Assembly (NCBI GenBank): GCA_003559495.1
Contig: PWLE01000033.1
Coordinates: 1-38,051 of the forward strand
DNA: 38,051 bases
Direction: 5' to 3'
Source of the DNA: Mollicutes bacterium
GTDB lineage: Bacteria > Bacillota_I > Bacilli_A > RF39 > UBA660
Below the pieces are notes generated by a model. The model made no database searches. It was not told the DNA's origin and saw only the letters and a list, made by a program, of their open reading frames with translations. Positions 1 to 8,058 of this stretch are shown here, one piece after another; the first letter of the stretch is position 1; the number at the start of each line of letters is the position of its first letter. The translations under genes were made by a program, and so were the position numbers.

Positions 1-89
1 ATTAATAAAATAATTGCTAAAATAACAATTACTGCTAATAACTCAATTAATGTAAAACCTCTTTTTTTAATATAAAATAATTTCTTCAC
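1..89 (-). CDS. Type IV pilin-like / pseudopilin protein, N-terminal fragment (gene runs off the left edge)
   Basis: Reading the minus strand from a GTG at 87-89, preceded by GAGGTG with a 5-base spacer, gives a short basic head followed by GFTLIELLAVIVILAI and more hydrophobic residues. That is the classic prepilin signal: cleavage between Gly and Phe, Glu at +5, then the long hydrophobic helix that packs in the pilus or pseudopilus core. Only 29 codons lie inside the window, so the globular domain is unseen. It could be a ComGC-like competence pseudopilin or a type IV pilin; the fragment cannot tell them apart. It follows rseP, but a terminator and its own likely promoter separate the two. 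Confidence 0.8.
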   Translation of the reverse strand, partial: MKKLFYIKKRGFTLIELLAVIVILAIILL

Positions 90-115
90 TACTACACCTC
101 TTATTATTTTATTAT

Positions 116-136
116 ATTATAACACAAATTATAACA
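116..136 (-). promoter_or_regulatory. Probable extended -10 promoter(s) for the pilin-like gene
   Basis: On the minus strand the sequence TGTTATAAT, an extended -10 element, occurs twice, at 128-136 and 116-124. The second lies 27 bases before the GTG start. No good -35 is present, only the T-run of the preceding terminator. Extended -10 elements can work without a -35, so this is plausible but unproven. Confidence 0.45.
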
Positions 137-168
137 AAAAAAAAAAACAGTTTTCTTAACTGTTTTTA
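136..168 (-). terminator. Rho-independent terminator of the uppS-cdsA-rseP operon
   Basis: On the minus strand, immediately after the rseP stop, arms at 158-167 (AAAAACAGTT) and 143-152 (AACTGTTTTT) form a 10-bp stem with a 5-base loop. A run of T follows (A136-A147 on plus). Confidence 0.85.
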
Positions 169-1203
169 TTAAAACAAATTTATAATATCATTCATAGTAA
201 TATATAATATTAATCCTAAAAGTAAAACAAAACCAACCGTATGAACCAAATTTTCAATTTGTGGTTCCACCGGTGATCCCTTTATTTTTTCAATAATTAA
301 AAACCATAATCGCCCACCATCTAAAGCTGGTAAGGGAAGGAGATTAATAAAGCCAACATTAATACTTATTAAAGCAATCAACATAATAAGACTAAAAAAA
401 CCATAACTGGCGGTCTCATCAACAACCGAAAAAATACCAACCGGACCAGAAAGCGCATCCAAACTTAAATTGCCACTAATTAAATGTGATATTACCAAAG
501 TCATTTGCTCAATAATATTATAAAATTTTGTAAAAGAAAATTGAAAAGCAGCAACAAAACCATATTCGATTTCTGATTTTAATTGAAATCCATAAGTATA
601 ATATTTTTCACCATCTTTTTCTTGCTCAGTGGGACTAATATTAATTGCTTTCTGCTCACCATTTGATAAATACCCTAATGTTATCTCTTCCCCTTCATGT
701 AAATATAATTCTAAATGCAAACGATCAATTGAATTAATTTCAATATCATTAATACTAGTAATAATATCACCCTGTCCGATATCTTTTTCTACTATTTCAT
801 GCCCATCAACTGTTTTTTCAATAATTGGCTTATTTACCGGCGCCCCATAAACTAAACCAACCATAAACAATAAAAACCAAGCAAATATAAAATTAAATAA
901 AACCCCGGCAATAATAATTACAAAACGCTTCCGCCATGGTTTAGCATACATCTTCTTCCCCTCTGGTACATTTTCATCATTATTAATTTCCTCCCCCGCC
1001 ATACTAACAAAACCACCGATAGGAAAAAGCCTGATACTATAAATTGTTTCATCATTACGGCGGCGAAAAGAATAAACCTTTTTCCCCATGCCAAGGGAAA
1101 ACTCATAAACATAAACACCAGCCCTTTTCGCAAAAATAAAATGCCCTAATTCATGAATAAAAATAATTAAACCAATGATTAATAAAAATAAAATTAATGT
1201 CAT
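169..1203 (-). CDS. rseP: RseP/RasP-type site-2 intramembrane zinc metalloprotease
   Basis: The 344-residue protein belongs to the M50B family, which cleaves anti-sigma factors and leftover signal peptides within the membrane. The first membrane segment carries the zinc motif HELGH (residues 17-21). A single PDZ-like domain lies around 130-205. The C-terminal membrane part has NLLPLPALDGGR with the third metal-ligand motif LDG near residue 294. ATG at 1203 follows GGAGGTG with good spacing. It ends the uppS-cdsA-rseP run, the usual Bacillota envelope cluster, 10 bases after cdsA; dxr, commonly found between cdsA and rseP, is absent here. Identification is secure; substrates are not inferable. 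Confidence 0.95.
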   Translation of the reverse strand: MTLILFLLIIGLIIFIHELGHFIFAKRAGVYVYEFSLGMGKKVYSFRRRNDETIYSIRLFPIGGFVSMAGEEINNDENVPEGKKMYAKPWRKRFVIIIAGVLFNFIFAWFLLFMVGLVYGAPVNKPIIEKTVDGHEIVEKDIGQGDIITSINDIEINSIDRLHLELYLHEGEEITLGYLSNGEQKAINISPTEQEKDGEKYYTYGFQLKSEIEYGFVAAFQFSFTKFYNIIEQMTLVISHLISGNLSLDALSGPVGIFSVVDETASYGFFSLIMLIALISINVGFINLLPLPALDGGRLWFLIIEKIKGSPVEPQIENLVHTVGFVLLLGLILYITMNDIINLF

Positions 1204-1213
1204 CGCACACCTC

Positions 1214-2014
1214 CTATAAATATGTTAGAAAAAAAACAAAACCAATTAAAACAAAAAGAATACTATCTAAACGATCTAATATGCCACCATGACCAGGAAT
1301 TAAAGAAGAAAAATCTTTAAAACCAAAATGTCTTTTAATAGCTGAAAAAATTAAATCACCAAATTGACTTAAAATCGCTAAAAAACTAGTAATAATAATT
1401 AAAGCTTGTAAATCAACATTCGCATTAATAACTTGCAAATAAAAAACACAACTAACAAAAACCGCCATCACAAAACCACCAAATGCTCCTTCTAAAGTCT
1501 TTTTAGGAGAAATGTTTTCTAACATCTTTGTTTTGCCAACTAACATTCCTGTTAAATAAGCATATGTATCACCAATCACAGTAATAATTAATAAGAAAAT
1601 CAAATAATCAATTGCTAAAAAGCGAATAAAAATCAACAAACTAAAAGCATAAGCTAAAAAGAAAACACTACCGATAAAAAAGAAAGCATCATTAATACTA
1701 TATTTCTTCGCATCATTATAAATAATAACAGGAAAAAGATAAACAATAAACAAACCAGAAAAAAGCCTTAAATCAAAAGACATTATTAAAGAATAATACT
1801 CAAAAGCAAAAATATACAAACTCATCATAACATAAGAAATAAACTTAACAAACAATGGAATTTGTTTTTTGCTTTCTTTAATATCTAAAAGCTCCTTTAA
1901 AGCAACTAGCGATATAACATAAACCGCTAATTGAAAAACAAAACCACCTAAAATAATAATAGGCATCACAATTAATAAAATTATTAAAGCACTAAGAATT
2001 CGATTTGCTACCAT
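1214..2014 (-). CDS. cdsA: Phosphatidate cytidylyltransferase (CDP-diacylglycerol synthase)
   Basis: CdsA makes CDP-diacylglycerol from phosphatidate and CTP, the branch point for membrane phospholipids. The protein is almost wholly hydrophobic with about eight membrane segments. The family signature is present near the C-terminus: SAIKRHFGFKD followed by IPGHGGILDRLDS, containing the metal- and substrate-binding Asp residues. An in-frame TTG lies at 2026, but the ATG at 2014 sits behind GGAGG with 5-base spacing, so the shorter 266-residue form is chosen. The start overlaps the uppS end by 23 bases, implying translational coupling. Confidence 0.95.
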   Translation of the reverse strand: MVANRILSALIILLIVMPIIILGGFVFQLAVYVISLVALKELLDIKESKKQIPLFVKFISYVMMSLYIFAFEYYSLIMSFDLRLFSGLFIVYLFPVIIYNDAKKYSINDAFFFIGSVFFLAYAFSLLIFIRFLAIDYLIFLLIITVIGDTYAYLTGMLVGKTKMLENISPKKTLEGAFGGFVMAVFVSCVFYLQVINANVDLQALIIITSFLAILSQFGDLIFSAIKRHFGFKDFSSLIPGHGGILDRLDSILFVLIGFVFFLTYL

Positions 2015-2717
2015 TATATCCTCCAAATCTTCTTTCCCTTTTATTATAAACCCGCAAAGCTTCTTCTAAATCTTCTTTCCCAAAATCAGGAAAATAAACT
2101 TCCGAAAAATAAAGCTCCGCATATGCTAATTGATACAACATAAAATTACTAATCCGCTGTTCACCACTCGTCCTAATTAACAAATCAATTGGTGGCAAAG
2201 ATTGGTATAAATATTGATAAAATGTTTTCTCATCAACCATATCAATATTAACACGATTGTTAATAATATCATAATACATTTTTTTACTCGCTGCAATAAT
2301 TTCCCTTTGGCCACCATAATTCAAACATATATTTAATGTTTTCCCTCTAAAATCTTTTGTTTTTTCCGTAATATTTTCAATAATATCATTAATCTCTTGA
2401 CTTAATGGTTCTCGTTCTCCCGAAACAACCATTCGAATTTGATCTTTTTGAAATCGCACAAAATCTTTTTGAAACTTTTTTTTAATTAATTTCATCAAAA
2501 AATTAACTTCCTTTTTACCCCGCTTAAAATTTTCGGTTGAAAAAACAAAAAGACTTAAATAAGCAATCCCTTTTGCAAAAACTAAATCAATAATTTCATC
2601 TAAATTTTCAGCGCCTGCTAAATGACCAGCACTTCTTTGTAATCCTCTATCTTGCGCCCAACGACCATTACCATCAACAATGATACCAATATGATTTGGT
2701 ATTTTTTCATAATCCAT
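1992..2717 (-). CDS. uppS: Undecaprenyl diphosphate synthase (cis-prenyltransferase)
   Basis: The enzyme condenses isopentenyl diphosphate units onto farnesyl diphosphate to make the C55 lipid carrier for cell-wall polymers. The N-terminal signature is clear as IIVDGNGRWAQ, with the catalytic Asp at residue 15 (Val replaces the usual Met before it). The C-terminal RTSGEQRISNFM and the ELYFSEVYFPDF region are also typical. The length of 241 residues is normal. ATG at 2717 follows AGGAG. Together with DivIVA, SepF and the MurT/GatD pair it argues for a walled or wall-derived cell. Confidence 0.95.
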   Translation of the reverse strand: MDYEKIPNHIGIIVDGNGRWAQDRGLQRSAGHLAGAENLDEIIDLVFAKGIAYLSLFVFSTENFKRGKKEVNFLMKLIKKKFQKDFVRFQKDQIRMVVSGEREPLSQEINDIIENITEKTKDFRGKTLNICLNYGGQREIIAASKKMYYDIINNRVNIDMVDEKTFYQYLYQSLPPIDLLIRTSGEQRISNFMLYQLAYAELYFSEVYFPDFGKEDLEEALRVYNKRERRFGGYNGSKSNS

Positions 2718-2732
2718 TTTTAAACTCCTATC

Positions 2733-3671
2733 TCAAGTAACTTTTATTTGCTTTTTACTAATAACTATTAAAACACCAGCAAAAAGCAATATTCCAATTA
2801 CACTTAAAATTATAATTCCTGTGATACTAGGACTTTTTTCATCTTTCGTAATAATTTTTTCATCAATTTCATAATCTTCATTAACAATTTCCTTAGTATC
2901 AAAATCATCAGTTTTGTAGGCAACTTGAAAATAACTTTCGCTATTTGCTGTAAAAACAATATAATTATCTTCAATCATAAAGTCTATTTCACGAATTTGA
3001 ATAACCTCACGATTAAAACTTTCAATTTGCAGTAAAGTAAATTTTTCCAAATCATCAGGAACTGGATAATAAACTTTTACAGGATCCCAAAAATCACGAA
3101 TAACTCTTTCTGATGTTCGCCACTGATAATCCATTGTTTTTTTGGCAGCACCAATATAGAAAATATCCAAACCTAATGATTCAACTGGCATATCATCAGT
3201 ATAATCAGCAATTTGACGATAAATATTACTATGCATATCTTCATTAATAAGCTTTGTATTAACATAATAAGATAAGCGACTCAAATCATCATTAATTTTA
3301 GGCATTAATTGTTCTTTTGTAGAAGAAAAACCAACATCTAAACGTACTTTTTCGCCAGTAACAGACAATTCATCAATCGTCACATAATAAGGATCGTCAC
3401 TTACTGGCATAAAAACATCAACCTCATAATCAATTTGCATCGGTGTAAAAAAAGGGATTTCAAAATTTTCAGCAATCATATTTTCATCAGCATCATAATG
3501 ATATATTTGATGATAATAATTCTTAGGATATTCTATAATCATAATATCATAATCTTCAGCATCATAATAAAGCAAATATAAACGACCATCCTCATCAAAA
3601 TGAGGACAGGCATTAACTATTATTGGTATAAATAAAATGAAAATTAATACTAATAAACTAATTTTTTTCAT
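2733..3671 (-). CDS. Secreted, C-terminally membrane-anchored protein of unknown function
   Basis: I do not recognise this 312-residue protein. It has a signal peptide (MKKISLLVLIFILFIPIIVN) ending in NAC, where cleavage or lipidation might occur, although VNAC is a poor lipobox. A long acidic, Tyr-rich extracellular part (about residues 25-275) follows, then a charged linker rich in Asp/Glu/Lys, one membrane helix (about 283-303) and a short basic tail, SKKQIKVT. This is the topology of a cell-surface stalked protein without an LPXTG motif. A longer reading from TTG at 3713 is rejected because the ATG at 3671 begins the signal peptide. It overlaps the yibE/F-like gene by 14 bases and precedes uppS by 15, so it belongs to the same operon. 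Confidence 0.7.
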   Translation of the reverse strand: MKKISLLVLIFILFIPIIVNACPHFDEDGRLYLLYYDAEDYDIMIIEYPKNYYHQIYHYDADENMIAENFEIPFFTPMQIDYEVDVFMPVSDDPYYVTIDELSVTGEKVRLDVGFSSTKEQLMPKINDDLSRLSYYVNTKLINEDMHSNIYRQIADYTDDMPVESLGLDIFYIGAAKKTMDYQWRTSERVIRDFWDPVKVYYPVPDDLEKFTLLQIESFNREVIQIREIDFMIEDNYIVFTANSESYFQVAYKTDDFDTKEIVNEDYEIDEKIITKDEKSPSITGIIILSVIGILLFAGVLIVISKKQIKVT

Positions 3672-4752
3672 GCTCACTTCTCTCTTTCCAAGGAATCGTA
3701 ACAAAAGCCGCAATTGTTATAGGAATAGCAAATAACAAACCAATACTTCCCGCCACCGCTCGTACTACTTCGGTAGCAAAAAAATCTAAATTAACAATAT
3801 GATGAAAAGAAGTCCCAAAGCCCACAAACAACAACAACATCGTTAAGGCGCCACCAGCATAAGCTAATACCAGTGTATTAATCATCGTTCCCATAATATC
3901 ATGACCAATATTAAAACCCGCCTTAATCATATTTTTAGCAGAAATATTGGGGTTTTCTCTTTGTAGTTCTGTTAAAGAAGAAGCAATAGAAATTGCCACA
4001 TCCATAGCTGCTCCTAAAGCACCAATTATAATCCCCGCAAATAATAAACCACGAAAATCAAAAGCTATTGCATCCGGTAAATATAAAAGCATCGAAGCAT
4101 CGGGCGAACTAAAACCACTTAAGCGCGCAACAATTCCAAAAATATAAGCAATTAAACCACCTAAAACCAAACCTCCCGATGTACCAATTGTTGCCGAAAT
4201 CGTTTTTTTATTAATACCAGCAATGATAAAAAAAGTAATTACTGTTGCAATAGTACAAACTAAAATAGAAGCTAAAATCGGACTTATTCCTTGTAACAAT
4301 AAAGGAATCATAATAAATACAATTAAACTTAAGGTAATGCATAATGCTAAAAGTGATTTTAATCCTTTCATGCCACCAATTAAGATAACACAAACTAAAA
4401 AAATTAAAAGTAACATTAGCATGGCATTCATATTATCATAACCGATAAAATAAAAACTATCTTCTTCATAATGAACACTAATCGTAGTTCCTTCTTGCAA
4501 AGGCATATCATATCGCACATCCCCTGTTAAATGATTAGTAATTGTTGTTTGAACGCCCCGATAATCACGATTTAAAATTTCAATTTCCGCTTCCTGCCAT
4601 ACCCTTTCTTGACCATCTTCAACCATTGTAAACTTTTCTACTTCTAAAACCCGCGCACGATATATATCATACTGATACTCCTCATCAATAATAGCTTGAA
4701 CTGAAAAAGAAGGTATTAAAAATAAAACTAAAAATATAATTATTTTTTTCAT
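3658..4752 (-). CDS. YibE/F family multipass membrane protein
   Basis: A signal-like N-terminal helix leads an extracytoplasmic beta-rich segment (about residues 20-100), followed by about eight membrane helices. The membrane part has the conserved YibE/F features: the GALGAAMDVAISIASSL stretch and later HDIMGTMINTLVLAYAGG. The family's function is not established; it was named from E. coli/Lactococcus genes and is often proposed as a transporter. Length (364) is normal. It overlaps the downstream secreted protein by 14 bases and lies 5 bases after the stalk-domain lipoprotein, so three envelope proteins of unknown role are co-expressed with lipid-carrier synthesis. Confidence 0.85.
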   Translation of the reverse strand: MKKIIIFLVLFLIPSFSVQAIIDEEYQYDIYRARVLEVEKFTMVEDGQERVWQEAEIEILNRDYRGVQTTITNHLTGDVRYDMPLQEGTTISVHYEEDSFYFIGYDNMNAMLMLLLIFLVCVILIGGMKGLKSLLALCITLSLIVFIMIPLLLQGISPILASILVCTIATVITFFIIAGINKKTISATIGTSGGLVLGGLIAYIFGIVARLSGFSSPDASMLLYLPDAIAFDFRGLLFAGIIIGALGAAMDVAISIASSLTELQRENPNISAKNMIKAGFNIGHDIMGTMINTLVLAYAGGALTMLLLFVGFGTSFHHIVNLDFFATEVVRAVAGSIGLLFAIPITIAAFVTIPWKERSEHEKN

Positions 4753-4757
4753 TTAAT

Positions 4758-5621
4758 CTACCTACTAAAAAAAGCCGCTTCCAACACTTTTTCTTGTGCT
4801 CTTTCATCAATGCGATTACTTCCCGGCATAATACTATTATAAAAATAAATATCAACAACACCAACTAAATCATTATCAGTAATACTATTTAAATTAATAC
4901 CTGTTCCCATATTACCACTACGATTATCAACTTCTTCACCAAAGGGACGATCATCCCGCCCCGAATGAGGAATAGGAATAATAGCAGCCGCTATTTTTTT
5001 ATTATCAACTTCAACCAAAATAGCACGCCGATAATGATTCCAATCACCACCAATTATTTCTAATAAAATTTCGGTGTCTTCCGCGGTTTTAGTTTCGACA
5101 TCAGCAATTGATTTTTTAGGACTTTTTTCCACTCTCCGCACTTCAAAACTAGCACCTGTTTCCAGATCCGTTACCTTTGCTACTTCACCAGGCGCAAAAA
5201 TTTTTAAAGCCTCATCACAATTCAATAAAATTTCACTTGTCAATCTAATATTCAATTTTTCCGCATCTTCCACATAATTAACAGGCAAATTTTCCGTTAA
5301 AAATTTTAAAGAAACATAAATATTGTCATTCACCTTTTTAACCGGCCTTGATAATTCTCGAGCATTACCATCCACAAAAGCAATATCGCTTTCTTCAATT
5401 AACTCAATATTACCAAACAATATTCGCTCTGTTTCAACTTCATAACTTATTTGCAACGCATCCAATACTAAATCAAGCGGAATTTGATAATCTTCTTTTT
5501 CTTGTTTAACTTCATAAGCTAAATCTTCCCCTTCGACATATAATTTCCGTTGATAATTTTCCTCCTCCCCACAACCAACCATTAAAAATAACACAAATAA
5601 AAAAACAATCCTTTTTGTCAT
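4758..5621 (-). CDS. Lipoprotein with copper-amine-oxidase-like stalk domain
   Basis: The N-terminus is a lipoprotein signal with FLMVGC, giving lipidated Cys at residue 17. Residues about 25-125 match the beta-rich stalk module annotated as copper amine oxidase N-terminal domain (it binds no copper by itself). The C-terminal part resembles a conserved region found with this stalk in clostridial surface proteins: GGDWNHYRRAILVEV followed by PHSG and YFYNS. In the relatives I remember, a GHFCIHF-like segment precedes the NS; here the equivalent is GVVDIYF, without histidines. ATG at 5621 follows AGGAGG. It is the first gene of the operon running to rseP. Confidence 0.65.
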   Translation of the reverse strand: MTKRIVFLFVLFLMVGCGEEENYQRKLYVEGEDLAYEVKQEKEDYQIPLDLVLDALQISYEVETERILFGNIELIEESDIAFVDGNARELSRPVKKVNDNIYVSLKFLTENLPVNYVEDAEKLNIRLTSEILLNCDEALKIFAPGEVAKVTDLETGASFEVRRVEKSPKKSIADVETKTAEDTEILLEIIGGDWNHYRRAILVEVDNKKIAAAIIPIPHSGRDDRPFGEEVDNRSGNMGTGINLNSITDNDLVGVVDIYFYNSIMPGSNRIDERAQEKVLEAAFFSR

Positions 5622-5656
5622 TTTTTGCCTCCTGTTTTTTTCACTTCCTAATGCCT

Positions 5657-5685
5657 ATCTTATAAAAAAAAGAAAGTGATGTCAA
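5657..5685 (-). promoter_or_regulatory. Promoter of the lipoprotein-yibEF-uppS-cdsA-rseP operon
   Basis: Minus-strand TTGACA (5680-5685) is followed after 17 bases by TAAGAT (5657-5662). The -35 lies within the loop and 3' arm of the pheT terminator, so terminator and promoter share bases. An alternative -10, TATAAG at 5659-5664, would leave only 15 bases. Confidence 0.6.
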
Positions 5686-5700
5686 GCAACATCACCTTTC
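5664..5700 (-). terminator. Terminator of pheST
   Basis: On the minus strand arms GGTGATGT and ACATCAC (5689-5695 with 5676-5682) enclose a 6-base loop, extended by AAA/TTT pairs across a one-base bulge. Eight T follow. It begins 10 bases after the pheT stop. Confidence 0.9.
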
Positions 5701-5709
5701 CCCTTTAAA

Positions 5710-8058
5710 CTATTTATCTCGCACCGAAGCAGCAAAATTTTCTTCCACCGCTTTAATTATTTTATTTAAAATACCCAAAACTTCCTCTTCATTTAAAGTG
5801 CGTTTTTCATCTCTAAAAAGCAATGAATAAGCAATTGACTTACGCCCATCTTTTTCATAAAGATCAAAAACGGTTACCGTTTCTAAAATGCGACCGCCGG
5901 TCTTTTTAATTACTTTTTCAATTTCTAAATTGGTAATTTCTTCATTAACTAAAAAAGCAACATCTTTTTGAATACTAGGATAGCGAAAAGGGGCTTTATA
6001 TTTTATTGGTTTAACAACCAAATTATATAAATAATCAAGGTTTATTTCCACCATAAATACATCATTTGCTAATTCTGGATGAACCTTCCCGAAAACACCA
6101 ACATCCTGACCATCTACTTCAATTACACTAGTTTGATAAGGATGAAAATTGTCCATTTTACGAAAAACAAATGCATAACGATTTTGCAAACCTAAAAAAT
6201 TAAACAAAGATTCAATTAATCCCTTTAACAAGAAAAAATCTACTTTTACCTGCTGATTCTGCCATTTGTTTTCCAAGTAAACACCACTCATTAAAATTCC
6301 CAATCTTTCTTCTTCTAAATATTTTTCTTTATAAACAGACCCAATTTCAAAAAAATTAATATTTTTTATTTGGCGCGCATAATTATAATTATAAACATTT
6401 AGCAAAGAAGTTAATAAACTAGTTCTTAAAACCTCTCTTTCTTTACTAGGAGGATCTAAAATAGTAATTCCGTTTTCCTGCGAAAACAATTTATTATCCG
6501 TTTTGCTTATTAATGAATAACTAATAACTTCATTTAATCCTTGACCAACTAAAAAATTTTTTATTGCTTTTAAATAGCTCATCTTTTTATCCCATGAACC
6601 CATTTTTATAACCGATGCTGGCATCGCACTAACAATTTTATTAAAACCAATAAACCGCCCAATTTCCTCAATTAAATCTTCGGCAATTGTCAAATCTAAA
6701 CGTCGTGGCGGAATTAAAACACATATTTCCTCTTTCCCCTTTTGATACGGTAATTTTAATCGCTCCATAACATCACAAATTTCCGCCATTGTCAGTTTCA
6801 TTCCTAAAATACGATTAACATGCTCTATAGAAACAGTAATTTCAACATCAGAGACTGACATTTTATCATGTTTTAAAAGATATTTTGCAACTTGACCATC
6901 AGCATGCTTTGCTAATAAATAACAAGCTCTTTTTAAAGCCAAAAAAGTTCTTTCTTTGGCAATTCCTTTTTCAAAACGATTACTTGCTTCACTACGAAGT
7001 GTTTTTTTAGCCGTATTGCGCACATTCGCAGGATGAAAAATAGCACTTTCAATAATTATATTTTTGGTTTTTTCCGTTACTTCCGTTGCCAAACCACCCA
7101 TTACGCCCGCTAAAGCAATGGGGTTGTTATTATTGGTAATAACAATATCATTTTCAGCAACTTTCCTAATTTGACCATCTAAAGTTTGCACTTCTTCATT
7201 TTTCCCCATTCGAACACCAATATCTTTTAATTTATCAGCATCAAAAAAATGAATCGGCTGACCAGTTTCCAACATAACATAATTACTAATATCAACAACA
7301 TTATTAATAGGACGAATGCCACAAGCAATTAATCGGTTTTTTATATAAACTGGCGATTCCATAATCTTAATGTTTTTTACTAATTTTGCTAAATATAGTT
7401 TACACTTTTCCGTTTGCACTTTTAAAGTATATTCATCCTTAATAGAATCAGCTATTTCAACAAAATCACTTTCCGGATAAGTAACATCTAATTTATAAAG
7501 CGCTCCTACTTCATATGCCATTCCTAACATACTTAATAAATCACCACGATTGGTCGTTAAATCAAAATCAATAACTTCATCATGAAGTTGCAAATAAGCA
7601 AGGGCGTCTTCGCCAAGTGGGGCATCATCATCTAAGACCATAATTTCTTGCCAATCACGCTCTTTTAAAAATTTTTTGTCAAAGCCTAATTCAGCAAAAG
7701 AACAAATCATGCCATTTGATTCAACACCAGCAATTTTAGCAACTTTTATTTTAAAATCACCGGGCAGAATCGCGCCAACTTTTGCTACTACCACCTTTTG
7801 ATTCACAGCAACATTAGTCGCTCCACAAACAATTTTAAAAACGCCATCACCTGTGTCAACTTGACAAACACTTAACTTTTTTGAATCAGGATGTTTTTGA
7901 CAATCAACTACTTTTCCAATCACCAAGTTGCTTGCCGAAACTAACGGTCCACAACTATCATATTCATGACCAATATTAACCATTTTTTCCGCTAATTGTT
8001 GAAAATTAACTTTACTAAGATCAAGATAATCCGCTAAAAAATTTCGACTTACTCTCAT
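5710..8058 (-). CDS. pheT: Phenylalanyl-tRNA synthetase beta subunit
   Basis: PheT pairs with PheS as an alpha2-beta2 enzyme. All expected modules are visible in the 782 residues: the EMAP/tRNA-binding domain (about 40-150), the B3/B4 editing region (about 200-380), B5 (about 405-475, with PPRRLDLTIAEDLIEEIGR), the catalytic-like core, and the C-terminal anticodon-binding FDX-ACB domain (about 690-782, starting FRYPSIQKDVAFLV). The ATG at 8058 shares one base with the pheS UGA stop (TGATG) and has a GGAGGGG site upstream; an in-frame TTG one codon earlier is not needed. Confidence 0.97.
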   Translation of the reverse strand: MRVSRNFLADYLDLSKVNFQQLAEKMVNIGHEYDSCGPLVSASNLVIGKVVDCQKHPDSKKLSVCQVDTGDGVFKIVCGATNVAVNQKVVVAKVGAILPGDFKIKVAKIAGVESNGMICSFAELGFDKKFLKERDWQEIMVLDDDAPLGEDALAYLQLHDEVIDFDLTTNRGDLLSMLGMAYEVGALYKLDVTYPESDFVEIADSIKDEYTLKVQTEKCKLYLAKLVKNIKIMESPVYIKNRLIACGIRPINNVVDISNYVMLETGQPIHFFDADKLKDIGVRMGKNEEVQTLDGQIRKVAENDIVITNNNNPIALAGVMGGLATEVTEKTKNIIIESAIFHPANVRNTAKKTLRSEASNRFEKGIAKERTFLALKRACYLLAKHADGQVAKYLLKHDKMSVSDVEITVSIEHVNRILGMKLTMAEICDVMERLKLPYQKGKEEICVLIPPRRLDLTIAEDLIEEIGRFIGFNKIVSAMPASVIKMGSWDKKMSYLKAIKNFLVGQGLNEVISYSLISKTDNKLFSQENGITILDPPSKEREVLRTSLLTSLLNVYNYNYARQIKNINFFEIGSVYKEKYLEEERLGILMSGVYLENKWQNQQVKVDFFLLKGLIESLFNFLGLQNRYAFVFRKMDNFHPYQTSVIEVDGQDVGVFGKVHPELANDVFMVEINLDYLYNLVVKPIKYKAPFRYPSIQKDVAFLVNEEITNLEIEKVIKKTGGRILETVTVFDLYEKDGRKSIAYSLLFRDEKRTLNEEEVLGILNKIIKAVEENFAASVRDK

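Noticed and set aside
629-850. Plus-strand open frames opposite rseP, yibE/F, pyk and other genes
   Set aside because: They mirror conserved minus-strand genes, lack ribosome sites and encode no recognisable domains.
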